Assembly (NCBI GenBank): GCA_037157565.1
Contig: JAZHRO010000054.1
Span: 20,257,501-20,321,500, forward strand
Reading direction: 5' to 3'
DNA from: Thalassia testudinum
Lineage: Eukaryota; Streptophyta; Magnoliopsida; Alismatales; Hydrocharitaceae
Length of the DNA: 64,000 bases
The position numbers and the translations under genes are program-made. The notes beneath the pieces are model-generated. The model ran no database searches and was not told where the DNA came from. It worked only from the letters and a program-made list of their open reading frames with translations. This document shows, piece after piece, positions 22,427 to 34,369 of the stretch; the first letter of the stretch is position 1; each line of letters starts with the position of its first letter.

Positions 22427-24497
22427 GCGGGTGCGATGAGATAGAGCGGGTACTAACCTAATTGATAGGTTCAATTGATGCTCTGAAGGGAAAGTGACCT
22501 TGGACCGCCTCCACGGATGCTCGATCGAATTCATTTTTAGTTCACATATCCTCAGGCTGTCTTTCGGAGGAGGTTAAGGTTTATATCAAAATAAAATATT
22601 ATATGGATAAATTGATGGGTATTTAATTAGTGGTATAAGGATAAGTAATGAAATAAAATAATTGGTAATATAATATGATGTTAGTAGGTATTTATTTAAT
22701 AATTTTTTTGTGAAAGAAAAAATCTTTTAATATAATATTAATGATTATTAATTAATGATAGACTCATCTCTCAATTTCACCACCACTTCATAGCAATTTT
22801 TGTTGCTACAGGGGATTTAATCTTGAATAGTGACTTTATCATACCTTCGAACCTTCTACCAAACGGGGATGTGGGATACAAAAATTAATTTTGATTGGAG
22901 AAAAGTTTTTAAAAGAAATAACTTAAGGGTTTATTTTAAAAATCAAAGTTATGGTATCATATTTTTTATTGTTGAAAAATTAAAAATATCGAATGAAAAT
23001 TAAAATACATGTGCTGTAAAATATATTATTTGATATATTTTTATTTTTAAAAAATAAATATTAATTTAATTATATATTATTTAATATTTTTATATTAATA
23101 TAATTAATATTGATTTTTAATTAAAAAACATATGATGAAAAGATTGATGAGGATGATGAAATCGACAACGTAAGAAAAAAGGAAATAAGTAAAATATGAA
23201 AAAGAATGAGAAGAGTGAGTAAAAAAATTTAAGAAAAAAATTGAGAGGGCATGCAACGTAGGATAAGGTAAAAAATTAGAAAAAAAAAGAGAAATAAAGA
23301 TGATTCGGAGCAAACAATGCTCGTAACAGTGCCTTTGTCTACGCCAAATGACCATATAAATAGATACTTCAGGCATGTATGACCCCCCTTCCCTTTTAAA
23401 AAGGGGCATAGGAGCGGAGAATTACCCTTGTGTCATTGTACATTTGGTGTATGATAATAATCAACATCTATCCATCTAATAAGTTTTAATAAGCTAACTA
23501 ATGACCTGGATTAGCTCCACTTGAATAAGTCTGGCAATATTTTTCTGTCCAACGGATATATCCAGCAATGTAAGTCTTTTGTCTGCCTGGAATAGGCGGA
23601 CAGCCTCCTTTCTTCGTTTAAAGAGCCAGGTGAGTAATTCCTATTTGTCCGCATAAAAAATAATTGTTACAAGTAATTAATTCCACATTCATGCATTCAT
23701 CGAAGACGTGACATCGTCTTAATTATCTTGACATGACCGTTGATTTGATCACAATTACTACCATCCAAGAAGTCTGTGAAATATGTTGTTAAGTGCATTA
23801 CAAGGCCTTTAGTAAATAAATAGCTATGTTCTATTTAAAGAAGGACACACATACAGAGAGAGAAATTACTACCTTATACTTAGAACTCAAAGGTAGTAAA
23901 TTTGAAAGCAAACGTACTCTCCTGAGATATATATTATTTTTAATAAAATTAGTTAATCAAATCTCAATCTTCTTGCATACTTATGTAATTGAATAAATTT
24001 ATTGTAATGATTGAAAATCCTAGTAGAACTCATTTAAGTAGACTAATTATCCACCTACCTGCGTGCAAGCATTATTGAAAGCTAATTTATATAAATTTTA
24101 ACATGCTAACAATCCAAGTAATTCTTCACACATGATTCATATTTACGGTTGAATCTCAAAAGACCATGTTAGCAACCACAAAATCTCGGGACATTGCCTA
24201 TCAAGACATGGTTGAGCAATGCTGAACTCTATCACTTACTTGATAGTGTACTTGATAGTGAACCCATCTGTTCAAATCTTGTCCGACACTTACCCGGACA
24301 TTGTGTGACGTGGAAGGCACGTCCTTTCGACGGGTGGGTTCTGTGTTTAGTAAAAAAGAGAAATCCCGGGACATCCCTATCTTTGTGCTTCCGGACACCA
24401 CAGCACACCACCGAAGAAACACCCACTGCCCCCACCCACCGCCCACGGTTCTGGTGCAGAACTCACTCATCATATCTTGAGGCCGCCACAGCGCCTC
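22427..24497. other. Intergenic region between the NCS1 copies
   Basis: About 2 kb, strongly AT-rich between 22580 and 24190, in sharp contrast to the GC-rich genes. A poly(A)-signal-like AAAATAAAATATT lies near 22590 downstream of the first copy. No gene is recognised. Plus open frames at 24194-24476 overlap the next gene in other frames and are not called. Confidence 0.45.
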
Positions 24498-25988
24498 ATG
24501 GCAACCGGTTGCAATGGCCTCTCGCCGGTGGCGCCACACGACCGCACCTTCTCCTGGTGGGAATTCGCCTCCCTCTGGGTCGGCATGGTCGTGGGCGTCC
24601 CCAACTTCTACCTCGCCGGCAGCCTCGTCGAGCTCGGCATGACCTGGTGGCAGGGCATCTCCACCATCGTCCTTGCCAACACCATCGTCCTCGCCCCCCT
24701 CATCCTCACGGCCGCCCCGGGGACCCGGCACGGCATACCCTTCCCCGTCCTCGCGCGCGCCTCCTTCGGCCTCCGCGGCGCGCAGGTCCCCGCCCTCCTC
24801 CGCGCCCTCGTCGCCTGCGGCTGGTTCGGGATCGAGACGTGGATCGGAGGTCTGTCCATCTCCCTCCTCGTGCCCTCGTCTTGGTCCTCGTCCTCCTCGT
24901 GGACCGGACGGCCCCTCCCCTGGCTCGGCACGTCCCCTATCGAGTTCACCTGCTTCATGGTCTTCTGGGCCATCCAGATGGCGGTGCTTTGGAAAGGGAT
25001 GGAAGGTATCCGGGTGGTCAGCAGGTACTCCTCGCCGGTGCTCGTCGTCCTCACGGCCGCGCTCTTCTCGTGGGCGCTCGTGGAAGCCGGTGGGCTCGAG
25101 GGGATGCTCTGGCCTGCCCCGAGCCTCCCGCCTTCGGAGTTCTGGGCCCTCTTCTTCCCCTCCCTGACGGCCAACATAGCCTCGTGGTCGAGCTTGGCCC
25201 TCAACATACCTGACTTCTCTCGCTACGCCAGGAGCCAGGCGGACCAGGTCGCCGGCCAGGCGGGTCTCCCCATCTTCATGGGCGCGTTCACCTTCATCGG
25301 CCTCGCGGTCACGTCCGCCTCTTCCGTCGTCTTCGGCGCCCCCATCTCTGACCCGGTGCAGCTCGTCCGCGAGATCATCCGGAGCTGCAGCGGGTTCGCG
25401 GGCGCCGCGGTCGCGTTGGCCTCCGCGGTGGGCGTAGGTCTCGCCACCATCACTACGAACGTGCCCGCCAACGTCGTGGCCTCCGCGAACGCGCTCGTGG
25501 ACCTCAACCCCGCGGTGTTCAGCTTCGGGAGGGCGGCGCTGGTGACGGCGGCGATCGGGGTCGTGTTCCAGCCGTGGAGGGTGTTCCAGTCCAGCGGTAG
25601 CTTCGTCGAGTCGTGGCTCGTGGGGTACGCGAGCGTCATGGGGCCCATATCGGGGATCATCCTTGCGGATTACTACGTTGTCCGCCGCATGGCGCTGGAC
25701 GTGGGGGAGCTGTACTCGTCCCGCGAGAAGGGCGCCTACTACTACTGGAAGGGGTACAACCCCAAGGCCTTGGTGGCTCTATTGGTCGCTTTTGCACCGA
25801 TGGTTCCCGGGTTCCTCCATCAAGTGGGTGCGCTGCGGGATGTGGCGTTGGTGTTCCGAGAGATCTATGGCGTCTCTTGGTTCTTTGGATTCTTCTCGGC
25901 GGCTGCCGTGTATTGGGTGCTCTCTTCATGGTGCTGTTGCCGTGTGGGAGTTCCACGGAGGATAGGGGTGCCACGGAGCAGCTCCTGA
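24498..25988 (+). CDS. NCS1 nucleobase transporter (purine/uracil permease-like)
   Basis: The intact member of the pair encodes 496 residues from the first in-frame ATG (24498); the frame stays open back to a TTG at 24477 but has no earlier ATG. The family moves uracil, purines, allantoin or related compounds across membranes with cation coupling. Motifs by residue: [10 protein letters not shown] (18-27), ELGMTWWQG (45-53), [19 protein letters not shown] (78-96), [12 protein letters not shown] (107-118, substrate-site region), [15 protein letters not shown] (236-250), [14 protein letters not shown] (319-332), [16 protein letters not shown] (382-397) and YYYWKGYNP (414-422). The length suits 12 helices without a plastid transit peptide, unlike its neighbour and the plastidic Arabidopsis homologue. 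It is intronless with very high third-position GC. The C-terminus is Cys/Arg-rich. Substrate cannot be set from sequence. Confidence 0.93.
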   Translation: MATGCNGLSPVAPHDRTFSWWEFASLWVGMVVGVPNFYLAGSLVELGMTWWQGISTIVLANTIVLAPLILTAAPGTRHGIPFPVLARASFGLRGAQVPALLRALVACGWFGIETWIGGLSISLLVPSSWSSSSSWTGRPLPWLGTSPIEFTCFMVFWAIQMAVLWKGMEGIRVVSRYSSPVLVVLTAALFSWALVEAGGLEGMLWPAPSLPPSEFWALFFPSLTANIASWSSLALNIPDFSRYARSQADQVAGQAGLPIFMGAFTFIGLAVTSASSVVFGAPISDPVQLVREIIRSCSGFAGAAVALASAVGVGLATITTNVPANVVASANALVDLNPAVFSFGRAALVTAAIGVVFQPWRVFQSSGSFVESWLVGYASVMGPISGIILADYYVVRRMALDVGELYSSREKGAYYYWKGYNPKALVALLVAFAPMVPGFLHQVGALRDVALVFREIYGVSWFFGFFSAAAVYWVLSSWCCCRVGVPRRIGVPRSSS

Positions 25989-28440
25989 AGGCTTTCGAAG
26001 AGAGGCAACCATGGTATACGTCGTGATCTGTATGTATGGAAATGGGTTGTAGATTTAGGCTACAGGCAGACGTCAGCTCCGCACCAAGTTAGTTTGGGGT
26101 TTGGTACACACTAATAATCCGAGTGGTCGTTATTCCATGCACAATTGCATATAGCTGCTTAAGAATTTAAGTAAAGAGATCACAGATTCAGAAGGTGTCG
26201 GTGCACAACCACGGGAGTCTTTTTTTTGGGTAAAGAGTTAATTCTTTGTCGACAGCAGATGTATGGATCATTTTTCTTCAACTGGTCTCTTTTCTTTGTT
26301 TTCTGCGTCTTTTTAGAGGCGAAAAGGCAGGAACTGTGCCTGTGGAGGTTGTCCGCCGCAAGATGTAAACCACAGAAGCTAGGAATATCGATACGTCTCT
26401 CTCTTCTGAGCAAATTGATAGAAATTTGGTAAGCTACTCAAAAAAAAGACAGTCGCAACTGGATCTGAAGTGTCCCCATCTAATAAAATTTGGGTAAAAA
26501 ATTGTAAGAGTCATGGTTTGGTCGGACTCTAATCTCATTAGAGAGAGAGAGAGAGAGAGAGAGAAGGCAAAGAATATGCAAGAAAAACCGGATAGTAATT
26601 GACTTTTTACCTAACATGTATTTTATATTCTTTTTGTTGATCCACTCCCGCCGTAAAATTATAAAGGTTAATTTATTTGAGGGATTAACTTTTCTTTTAG
26701 GGGTTAACCTGTGTTTACTTGAGGGGTAGAAAGTATCTTCGGATTTAAAATTTTGCAGTAAGTTCGAGGACGAATCTAGCTACCATAATAAGGAGTAAAC
26801 AGGTGGATTCAACCCAGCCTGACCTACTTACGTCTAGGTAAATCTGGATCTGCCCGCCCCTAGGTGATCTGGTTTGCCTAAGGATAGAAAGGCAGTGGGA
26901 AAAGTCCACGACGCACACGTCGACGGTAGCGTTAGCGTTACTACCATCAATAGTCTAACAAAAGACATGCCCTTACAACGGACACGTTCTGATAGAAGAT
27001 CCTACGACAAGATCCTCGTTCAGCACTATTTCAAGTACCCTCAATAGTGAAGAGAGGCCTTCGATGCTCCTCTTCAGGTAATCCGAGAGAGAGAGAGACT
27101 CTGAGTGATTGTAATCCTGCTATTTCTAGTGGATTCATGGAGTACTACTCTCCCCCCAAACATACATCCTTTGCGATGTGATAAGTCAACTTTAGTGGAT
27201 CATTATTTGGCTTAAATACTTTTTAATTATATGTGCCTATCTTCTAATTGCTTAAGAGTTAAATGGTAAGTTATCTTAGTCTATGTATAATTTTATGCGT
27301 TAATTTCACATTTAATAGCATATTGTTATGATAACCTATTGGGTGGATGTAGGCTAGATGCAAGGATTATTGAAACATGGAGGGCATCATTTGGAAATGG
27401 GACCTGCACACACTAACTTCGTGCTTCAGTCGGCCTCCCAGTTGCAGGCAAAGCTATATTTGAAAATGACATTCATCCAATTTCATTCTTTAAGACGTTT
27501 AGAGCTCAATCTCGGTGTCTGATGACCGTCAATCGTCGTACCAACCATGCTGACGGTGACAACACCCACCATTGCTGCCAATTTGTTGGAGAATCCCGAG
27601 TGTTCGGGGGAGAGGAAATCGATTGAGAGAGAGAGCCATAATAGCAGGAGGATTTTTAAAAAGAGAAGAAACCACTTGCGGGAGGGGTATCCACGGAGCC
27701 TCCTCTCCTCCCTCGCAAGGGGGGTGACCGCCCATCTCCTCCACCATAAAATAGAGCCTACACCATGGAACATATGTGCACTGTGACCTTTGTGAGCTTC
27801 GATGTCGCCTCTATGCTCGTGCATGTAGTGATAGTGCCTGCACGAACTCAACACCACCACCCTTACCACCATCACCATCAGCCACATTCCCTTCTTCTTC
27901 TTCTTCATCTTCTTCCTTCTTCCTTCTCCTGCTGTGCCTGAAGGAAACCAAACGACAACCCATTACCGCCACTGCCACAGCTCATCACTCCACCAACTCT
28001 TACGCTGCGCCAACCATAGCAGTCACACGCGGCTCATACTATGGTTCTTTGCCTTCACTATTCATCGTATTCAACAGAAGAACCCATCACTGCCACCTTT
28101 ACCATCGCCACAAACAACCACCTCGAGCCTCCATCCTCAATGCCGACCTCATCAACGTGCTAGCTGCATGATTGCGGTGGAGATTCTAGCGGAAAGGGTT
28201 CGAGTTTGGAAAACTTATCGTCGTAGTTCAATTCGTGAGAAAATCCATCGATCAGATAATATTTATAACCAAAACTCGAAAGGTGAGTCCTGAGTCGAAC
28301 AGTAGGAGGCGAACATTTGATTTTGAAAGATACGCATTTCACTTTTTATTTGTTTTTGTCATTTTTATCTTTTGTTATTTTTTTGATATTTTAATAGGCC
28401 AAGAAATCAGGTCGATGAATTCTAGCTAATCTACATACAG
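25989..28440. other. Downstream region of NCS1, no gene recognised
   Basis: Mixed intergenic DNA. A (GA)n run lies at 26540-26564 and another short GA run near 27088. From 27480 to 28300 there are open frames in several phases with His/Ser-rich products and no domain. A CTT-rich stretch at 27890-27930 resembles the pyrimidine tracts of LTR leaders, so part of 26600-28300 may be old retroelement sequence. Confidence 0.4.
26540..26564. repeat. (GA)n microsatellite
   Basis: Twelve tandem AG units without interruption. Confidence 0.95.
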
Positions 28441-29640
28441 AATAAAAAGAGAGAGACAGAGAGAGAGAGAGAAATAATCATGTACTTTTATAATCAAATA
28501 TTTATTACAACTAGGAAAGTGGGAAAACTATACTACAAAAGCAATAAAGATAGAGATAGATGAGAGAAATCCCCCTCGACGGTCGCTTGGAGGATGACTC
28601 GCTCTGACGTTGCCTGGAGGAAGGTGGTGAGGAGCAGGACGAATGAGGACGGAGCCAGAGGATGGAGGGCATGGCAGGACGGCGTCGCGACGAGGATCTA
28701 CTTCTCGAAGTAGGTGAGAAGATGACCACGGGATGCTTAACGAATGGGGATGAGGGGAGGGAAAAATATTTGATTCTACACTAGAGGAGCATCCCAGGCT
28801 TGGGACAAGCTCTCTCTAAAGCCTTGGAGGTGGTGAGAGGAAGAAAGGAAGAGATGAAGAAAAATGGGAGGGATAGGGGTCCTTTTATAGTGGAGGAAAG
28901 AATCAAATATGTATATAGGAAATTTAGTGACGGTCATAAATGTCGCTGAAGATCCGCAGCAAATGTTGCTGAAGACAGCCCACGCACACACCCACCGCTG
29001 CGCTGGTGTGCGCTTCGTGCGCTCGTGTTGCGTGCCTCCACGCATTACACGCTCGCGTGTGCTACTGTTGCCTCTGCGCGCGCCCATGCACGTCCGTTAC
29101 ACTGCTGCACGTGCTAGCCTCTGCACGTGTGCGGTGGCACGTGCGTGCGCATGGGCGGCTTGGGTCGTGCCACGTGGTGCGATTTGAGTCGTCCATCTTC
29201 TTTTCGTTGTAGGGGCTACTACAGAGGTCGGATTGAGTCGATTTTCACGCCATTAGGCTGCGATCGTTGACCCGAATCCATCCGTCTGATCAGATTTGTC
29301 ATTTGAAGCTCCGAATTACATCACCTAGTTCCTTGGTCGTTGATCTTCCTTGAACTGCATATGGTGCTACGGGACTCCGATCAAGGCAATTTCAAAGGCG
29401 TTGAACTGCGATTGTCGTCCTGATCAAATCCGTACGATTGGATAGTCAATCCAAGGCTCCAAAATAAATCTCCTCTTCTGACCACAAAAAGGACGCAATT
29501 AACCTAAAATATACATTACTCTAAATGTTGAATGATGTATGCTATGCAATATCTATAATATGGAATGCAAATCTAAGCCTAGGAACATACATAAATAGGC
29601 ATTTTACCTAAATGGATGTGTCTACATCACCGCATCTCAC
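28441..29640 (-). mobile_element. Possible minus-strand LTR fragment
   Basis: A GA tract (28447-28473), a purine-rich leader, and a minus-strand TATA box CTATAAAAGG (28881-28890) are followed by a CACGCAC-rich GC block (28978-29180) and an AT-rich tail. This order is LTR-like, and a similar CACGCAC block occurs at 50670-50750. No termini or target duplication were found. Confidence 0.3.
28881..28890 (-). promoter_or_regulatory. TATA box, minus strand
   Basis: Minus strand reads CTATAAAAGG, a near-consensus TATA box, in a purine-rich LTR-like leader. Confidence 0.4.
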
Positions 29641-29835
29641 CATTGACCTTCACATCTACCACAATCACTCTTGCCACCGTGATTGACAACTTGACCACTC
29701 AACACCCGCTGGCAACCCCTCCATCAATCGGCCAACTCTGACCATCTCCGACCACGCCACCACCTTTGTTGAGTTTCTCTCTCTCTTACCCACCTTCGTC
29801 GAGCTCCTCGTCACTGACAACCACCTCACCTATGA

Positions 29836-29840
29836 GTGCA
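29836..29840. repeat. Target-site duplication GTGCA (left copy)
   Basis: GTGCA directly before the LTR; its partner is at 43867-43871, directly after the other LTR. Confidence 0.85.
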
Positions 29841-32771
29841 TAGTGATCGGGCAAGCGTGTTTTCGTCTTTATGTTATTATTTGTGGTTTACAATCAGTCG
29901 TTATAGTATGTGACAAAACAGTTACCAGATTACTACAATAATTTTTTTACTCGGAATAACAAGGTTTTCCTGAGGTCAAACTCAGGGAGCAACTATGTTT
30001 CTAGAAGTATGCATAAGTTCTCAATTATGTTACAAAAATAAGAGAGAGAGAGAGTTTTGTTGGCTTCTTCTTCTTCTCTCCTTTTTCTTTCTTTTCTTCC
30101 TCTCTTTGCTTTCCTTGCTCTTCTTCAGTCTTGCCTTCTCTTTTCTCTTTTTCTTCTCTACCGTAGTGGTGATCTTCCTCTTCTTTTCTTCTTTTCTTCC
30201 TTCTTCTTGGCCGTTGACTTTCCTTCCTCTTTTCTTCTTTTCCTCTTTCTTTTCTTCTCTGGCCGCTGACTCTCCTTCTTCTTTTCTTCTTTTCTTTCTT
30301 GCCTTTCTGGCGGCTGCAAAGGCTTCTGCCTTCTTCTTTCTTCTTCTTTGTGCTCTGGCCGCTGGCTTTGCTTCCTCTTTCTTCTTTGCTTGCGGCTGTG
30401 GTGATTTCGACGTCTGATGCAGTGCTCAGATGACTTATCTGTGGCTTTGCTACAGTGCCTTCCTTCTTTCTTCAGCTGCCCAGTGTGGCTTCTTCTTTTC
30501 TTCTTCTGTTTCTCTCCTTCCTTCCTTCTTCTTCAGCTTCTGCTGAGCGGCTAAGGCTTCAGCCGCTTCTCTTTTTCCTCTTCTTTTCTTCCTGCACGCT
30601 CACACAAAGGTCAGAGCAAAACCTACCCCTTCCTCGAGTCTCTCTCTTTCTCAGAATCTCTCTTAGGACTGCTCTCCCAAAGCTGGGTATTCGGGTTCGG
30701 GTAGTGCACCGGGGACCAGGCCCACCAGCGTACGGTGGTGGGCGAGGAGTGCGTGGTTCTGGTAGTCAGATCCAGCCCAGACCCGCGGGGCATGAGTGCG
30801 GGCGAGGGCGAGCGAGTGCGAGGCGCACTGCGTACCGGTGAGAGGGACCTGACCCCTATGTTCGAAGGCAGTAAGCCCTATGCACTTTTGCAATTTAAGT
30901 GTGGGCGCTCGGCCGCACACTTACGAGGTGGGACTAAAGTCCCACCTCCCAATTTTATGCCCGCAGGCGAGGAGTCTGCGGCCAATTGAAGCAGCTGCGA
31001 GGCTTGCGAACCAAATCGCAAGCCTGGATGCCTTCGCGGAGACTGCCAGCACAACCTGGAACGTGCGCTTGGGCTGGGGAAGACCTGGAGCTGCAGGTGG
31101 AGCTGCTGCAGCAGGTCGACAATGGCGGCAAGAGGGTGCGAACCTGAAATCACAGTGACGGCCTCTCGGCCAAGTCAGGACATGTGGAAAGCTTCGTCGG
31201 AGTGTGGCGAAGCCTGTGTGATGGTCGGCGAGGCACAGGAGTGCGTGTAGAGGTCGACCTAGGTCAGACTGTGGGCGGAAAGATGGGTTTGTTTGGGGGA
31301 TGGTTGGGCGGTGCTTGGCAGTGAATGGAGAGGGGGGATCAGTGGAGTGGAGTGTGGGGGAGCTTCTGGGCTGGTCGGCGAGGGGTGAAGAGGTCTGTGG
31401 ACGTGGGATGGACTCGCTAGAGAGGGTGATCGGAGATGGGGAAGATGGGTCTAGACAGTGGCAGTTGGGTGGTCGAAATGACAAATTGGAAGAGGGAAAA
31501 TATAAGGGAGAGAGAGCAGAGACTATTTACCTATTTACTTGACGAAGGGGGAGGGAGGAGCATCCGGCTCGCGCCTGCCGGAGCTGGAGACGAAGACTCC
31601 CTGGAGGAGGATATCGGCGACGAGGAGGCAGACGGAGGGTGCCAGTTGGTACGGCCTAGCGCGAATGACAGGGCAGAGCAAACTTTGCTGCAGGTAAGGC
31701 AACAGAGCGACGAGGAGGAGGAGGAGGAGGAGAAGATCGCCGAAAGCTTCGGGCTCTCTGACCGGAGGGGGAAGGGATGAAGAGGAGGTGTTTCTCTGTC
31801 AAAGAAAGCTTGAAGGAGTCGGCAAGGTCTGCCGCTTCTTATAAAGGGCTTGGCGCGGAGAGAGGGACGAGGTGGTGTCGTGCCAGCCTCGCCGGAGTAT
31901 GGTCGAAAGGGATACCCATGCCTTCTGCACGTTCGCACGGAAGGCATGGTTGACGACAGAGGTCGTGGGCAGGTCCCTGCGACAGAGGACGTTGTAGGGA
32001 ACCCGCTTCTGTTCTAGAGGATGGCAGACTTGCCCTGCGTGGTGTCATCCTCCGCGCAAAGTCGCCGAAGGCATGGCGCTGCGCAGAAGTGGCAGGGAGG
32101 ACCGTTCTACAAAGAACGATGAGAAGTTGGGAGCCTAAATGCAAGGGTTTCAAAAGATAAGGGTCAAAAAGTAAATAAAGAGGACCAAATTGTAAAGTCG
32201 GTTAAGGAGGTCTTTTCTTAGGCTCAAGTTTTTATACCAGACCAATTTGAACATAAGGATTTTACTGGTGAATTTTAATTCTAGGTTGGACCATGTTTGA
32301 CCAGTAAATTTGTGTAAAAACCCAAATTAAGTCATTAATTGAGCATGGTTCTCATTTTAGGTCAAAATAGGTTCTAAAGGCCAAATTGAAGGTTCTAAAC
32401 CTTAGGGAATATTTTTATATGATTTTTAGAGGATTTAATTGATTTTTATCCTACCTCGAACCTCGTTAATTAAAGTGGATTTGTTTTTAGGGTTACAGAA
32501 TATCATTTAATTCTTAGAAGTTGCTATAACCCTTTTCAGATCAGATCATCCCACTTCCCTCATTGTTAAGCTTGTTTGACCTGTGTTTAGACCTTTAATT
32601 ACCTTGTTCGCAAACTACATTAGTAAAATTACAATTTCACCCTTGATGATTTGTTTTATTCTTTAACTCAGAATTATCTGAGTTAAGCCTCTCTTTGGGT
32701 TTTGTAGGAGTTTTTTCACACATATTTGGATTAGATTGTGCTGGTTAGGGTTCATGATGATGTTCTCATCA
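29841..32771 (-). mobile_element. 3' LTR of the complete Athila-type element
   Basis: 2931 bp, read on the minus strand from TGATGAGAAC to CGATCACTA. It ends in TA rather than the usual CA. It contains the box doublet at 30408-30435 (20-bp spacing), a long T/C tract (30060-30400), GC-rich blocks, GACGAAGGGG (31541) and a TATA box (31838-31845). In the first 160 bp I count 9 differences from the other LTR, 8 of them transitions. Confidence 0.9.
31838..31845 (-). promoter_or_regulatory. TATA box in the 3' LTR
   Basis: Minus strand TTTATAAG followed by AAGCGGC; identical in the 5' LTR. Confidence 0.5.
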
Positions 32772-32785
32772 TACCCCCATGCCTA
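32772..32785 (-). other. Polypurine tract of the complete element
   Basis: Minus strand reads AGGCATGGGGGTA immediately before the 3' LTR start TGATGAG, as expected for the plus-strand primer. Confidence 0.7.
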
Positions 32786-34369
32786 GCTTTTGCTAGTCCC
32801 TTAGCAAAATTTTAAGGTTTCAACCCTTGTTCTAGACCATGAAGTTCTTAATAATTTCAGATAAGTGCTTTTTCTTTTACAACCTAGATTAGGTTAGAAT
32901 GCCAACCATAGGCCTAAAAGGTACTCTAGTACCAACCAAGATCCATATCTGTCTTGCCTCAGCCTCAGTCCTTAACAAAGGTTTTTAAGGCCTACAAGAA
33001 CTAACCTAAGGCTTATTGGACTGTGTGGTTAAAGCACCCGTGCTTGAGATAATTTTAGCCCTGGCTCAGTTTGCAGTGCGTTTTGTAAGAGAGGTAAAAG
33101 ATTTATCTGTTTGGAGAGTTTTCTCTCTTTTTTTCCTTTTAATTCTAGCTTAGGATTGGCTTTTCAACACGGTCTGTATCAGATTCCTTGTCCCCATCAT
33201 CAATCCTCAAAGGTTCCTGGCAGTCGATGCTTCGGGATAGCACCGCCCATGGTAACCCCCAGAACCCTGTCTGTTGAGATTTTGAGATAATCCCATCTAT
33301 GGTGTTCCGTGGCCGAATTCAGACCGTGGCAATTGACATTTCGTGATAATGCCATCCATGGAATCTGAACCAACAGAGTGCTTACATGCCCTCAGTAGGA
33401 TATGTAAATATCCTAAGAGACAAGCACCGAGGAGATGACATTTTGTTATGCATCTTCGAGGGGGATTTCCCACCTCTCCTCGCTGGGAACTCATCCAAAT
33501 CAACTTGTGTTGGTCGGCCGCTCCTACTCTAGGTGTCATTTACAGAATTTTTGCAACGCTTCTGCATGATTTTAATTTTTATGATTTCTGAACCAGGCTG
33601 TGTGTGAAGTTAGGGTGCTTAGGTTACTAAGTTCCGTAAACCAAAAGTTAGTTAATGAGGCCAAATACTCCCTAAGTCTTGGACCTAATACTTAAGCTTT
33701 TCATTTTCCTCAACCTCTTGAGGAATGTCTAGATCTTAATGGGTACTAAGAGTTTATCCAAGAATGCCTAAAGTTCACGTTCTTACTAATCTCACTGTGC
33801 ACTTTCCATTTCTTTTCCTGAATGAGGTCTAGAACTTAGGTTAATTCCTTAATTTCTTACTAACGACTATCACTTTTTTCTTTCATTTTGTGCTCCTTTT
33901 CATTTTGTTCCTTTTTCTTCTCCTCCTCCTTTGTATTATTCTTTTTCAAAAAAATTTTTAATTTTTATGGTGTTTTTGGCATATGTGAATTTTTTGTTTA
34001 AAACCTTTTCTTACAAGACTTGCACTTTCATACCCCCTATGCCTAAGATTTGCAATGTCTTCATTGTAACTTAGGGGATTTTTATTCAACTTAGTTCATA
34101 CATTAGGATAGATGTTTTGATGAGTGAATGGGTTTGGGTGACTATTGCGGATGATTTTTAATCTCAGATGCAAGCACCTGAGGTGGAGTCGGCTGTCCTA
34201 AAGGGTGAACCTTAAGTGCACAAAGGTGTTAGAAAAGGTTTCAGGTTTTCAAAGAGAATGACGAGCTGCCTCCTGTTGAGCGCTGAGTTTTACGCCATCG
34301 GCTGGGCGCACTATGCTCAGGGAAAATGGAGGATAGATGATGATTCAGCCAAATCAGTAGAGGTTATAT
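32786..34369 (-). other. Non-coding tail between integrase and 3' LTR
   Basis: About 1.6 kb with no open frame of note. Athila elements often carry an env-like third frame here; none is readable. A second copy of the polypurine-tract sequence lies at 34031-34050. Confidence 0.6.
34031..34050 (-). repeat. Internal polypurine-tract-like copy
   Basis: Minus strand CTTAGGCATAGGGGGTA matches the terminal tract (TAGGCATGGGGGTA) except for one base, followed by TGA in both. It lies 1.26 kb inside the element. Confidence 0.65.

Noticed and set aside
24477..24497. TTG start for the right NCS1 gene
   Set aside because: Nuclear plant genes start at ATG; the first in-frame ATG is at 24498.
24194..25213. 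339-codon plus frame overlapping the right NCS1 gene
   Set aside because: Arg/Pro/His-rich product in a wrong frame; the true frame carries all NCS1 motifs.
32786..34369. Env-like third frame of Athila
   Set aside because: No open frame or signal/transmembrane pattern in this interval.
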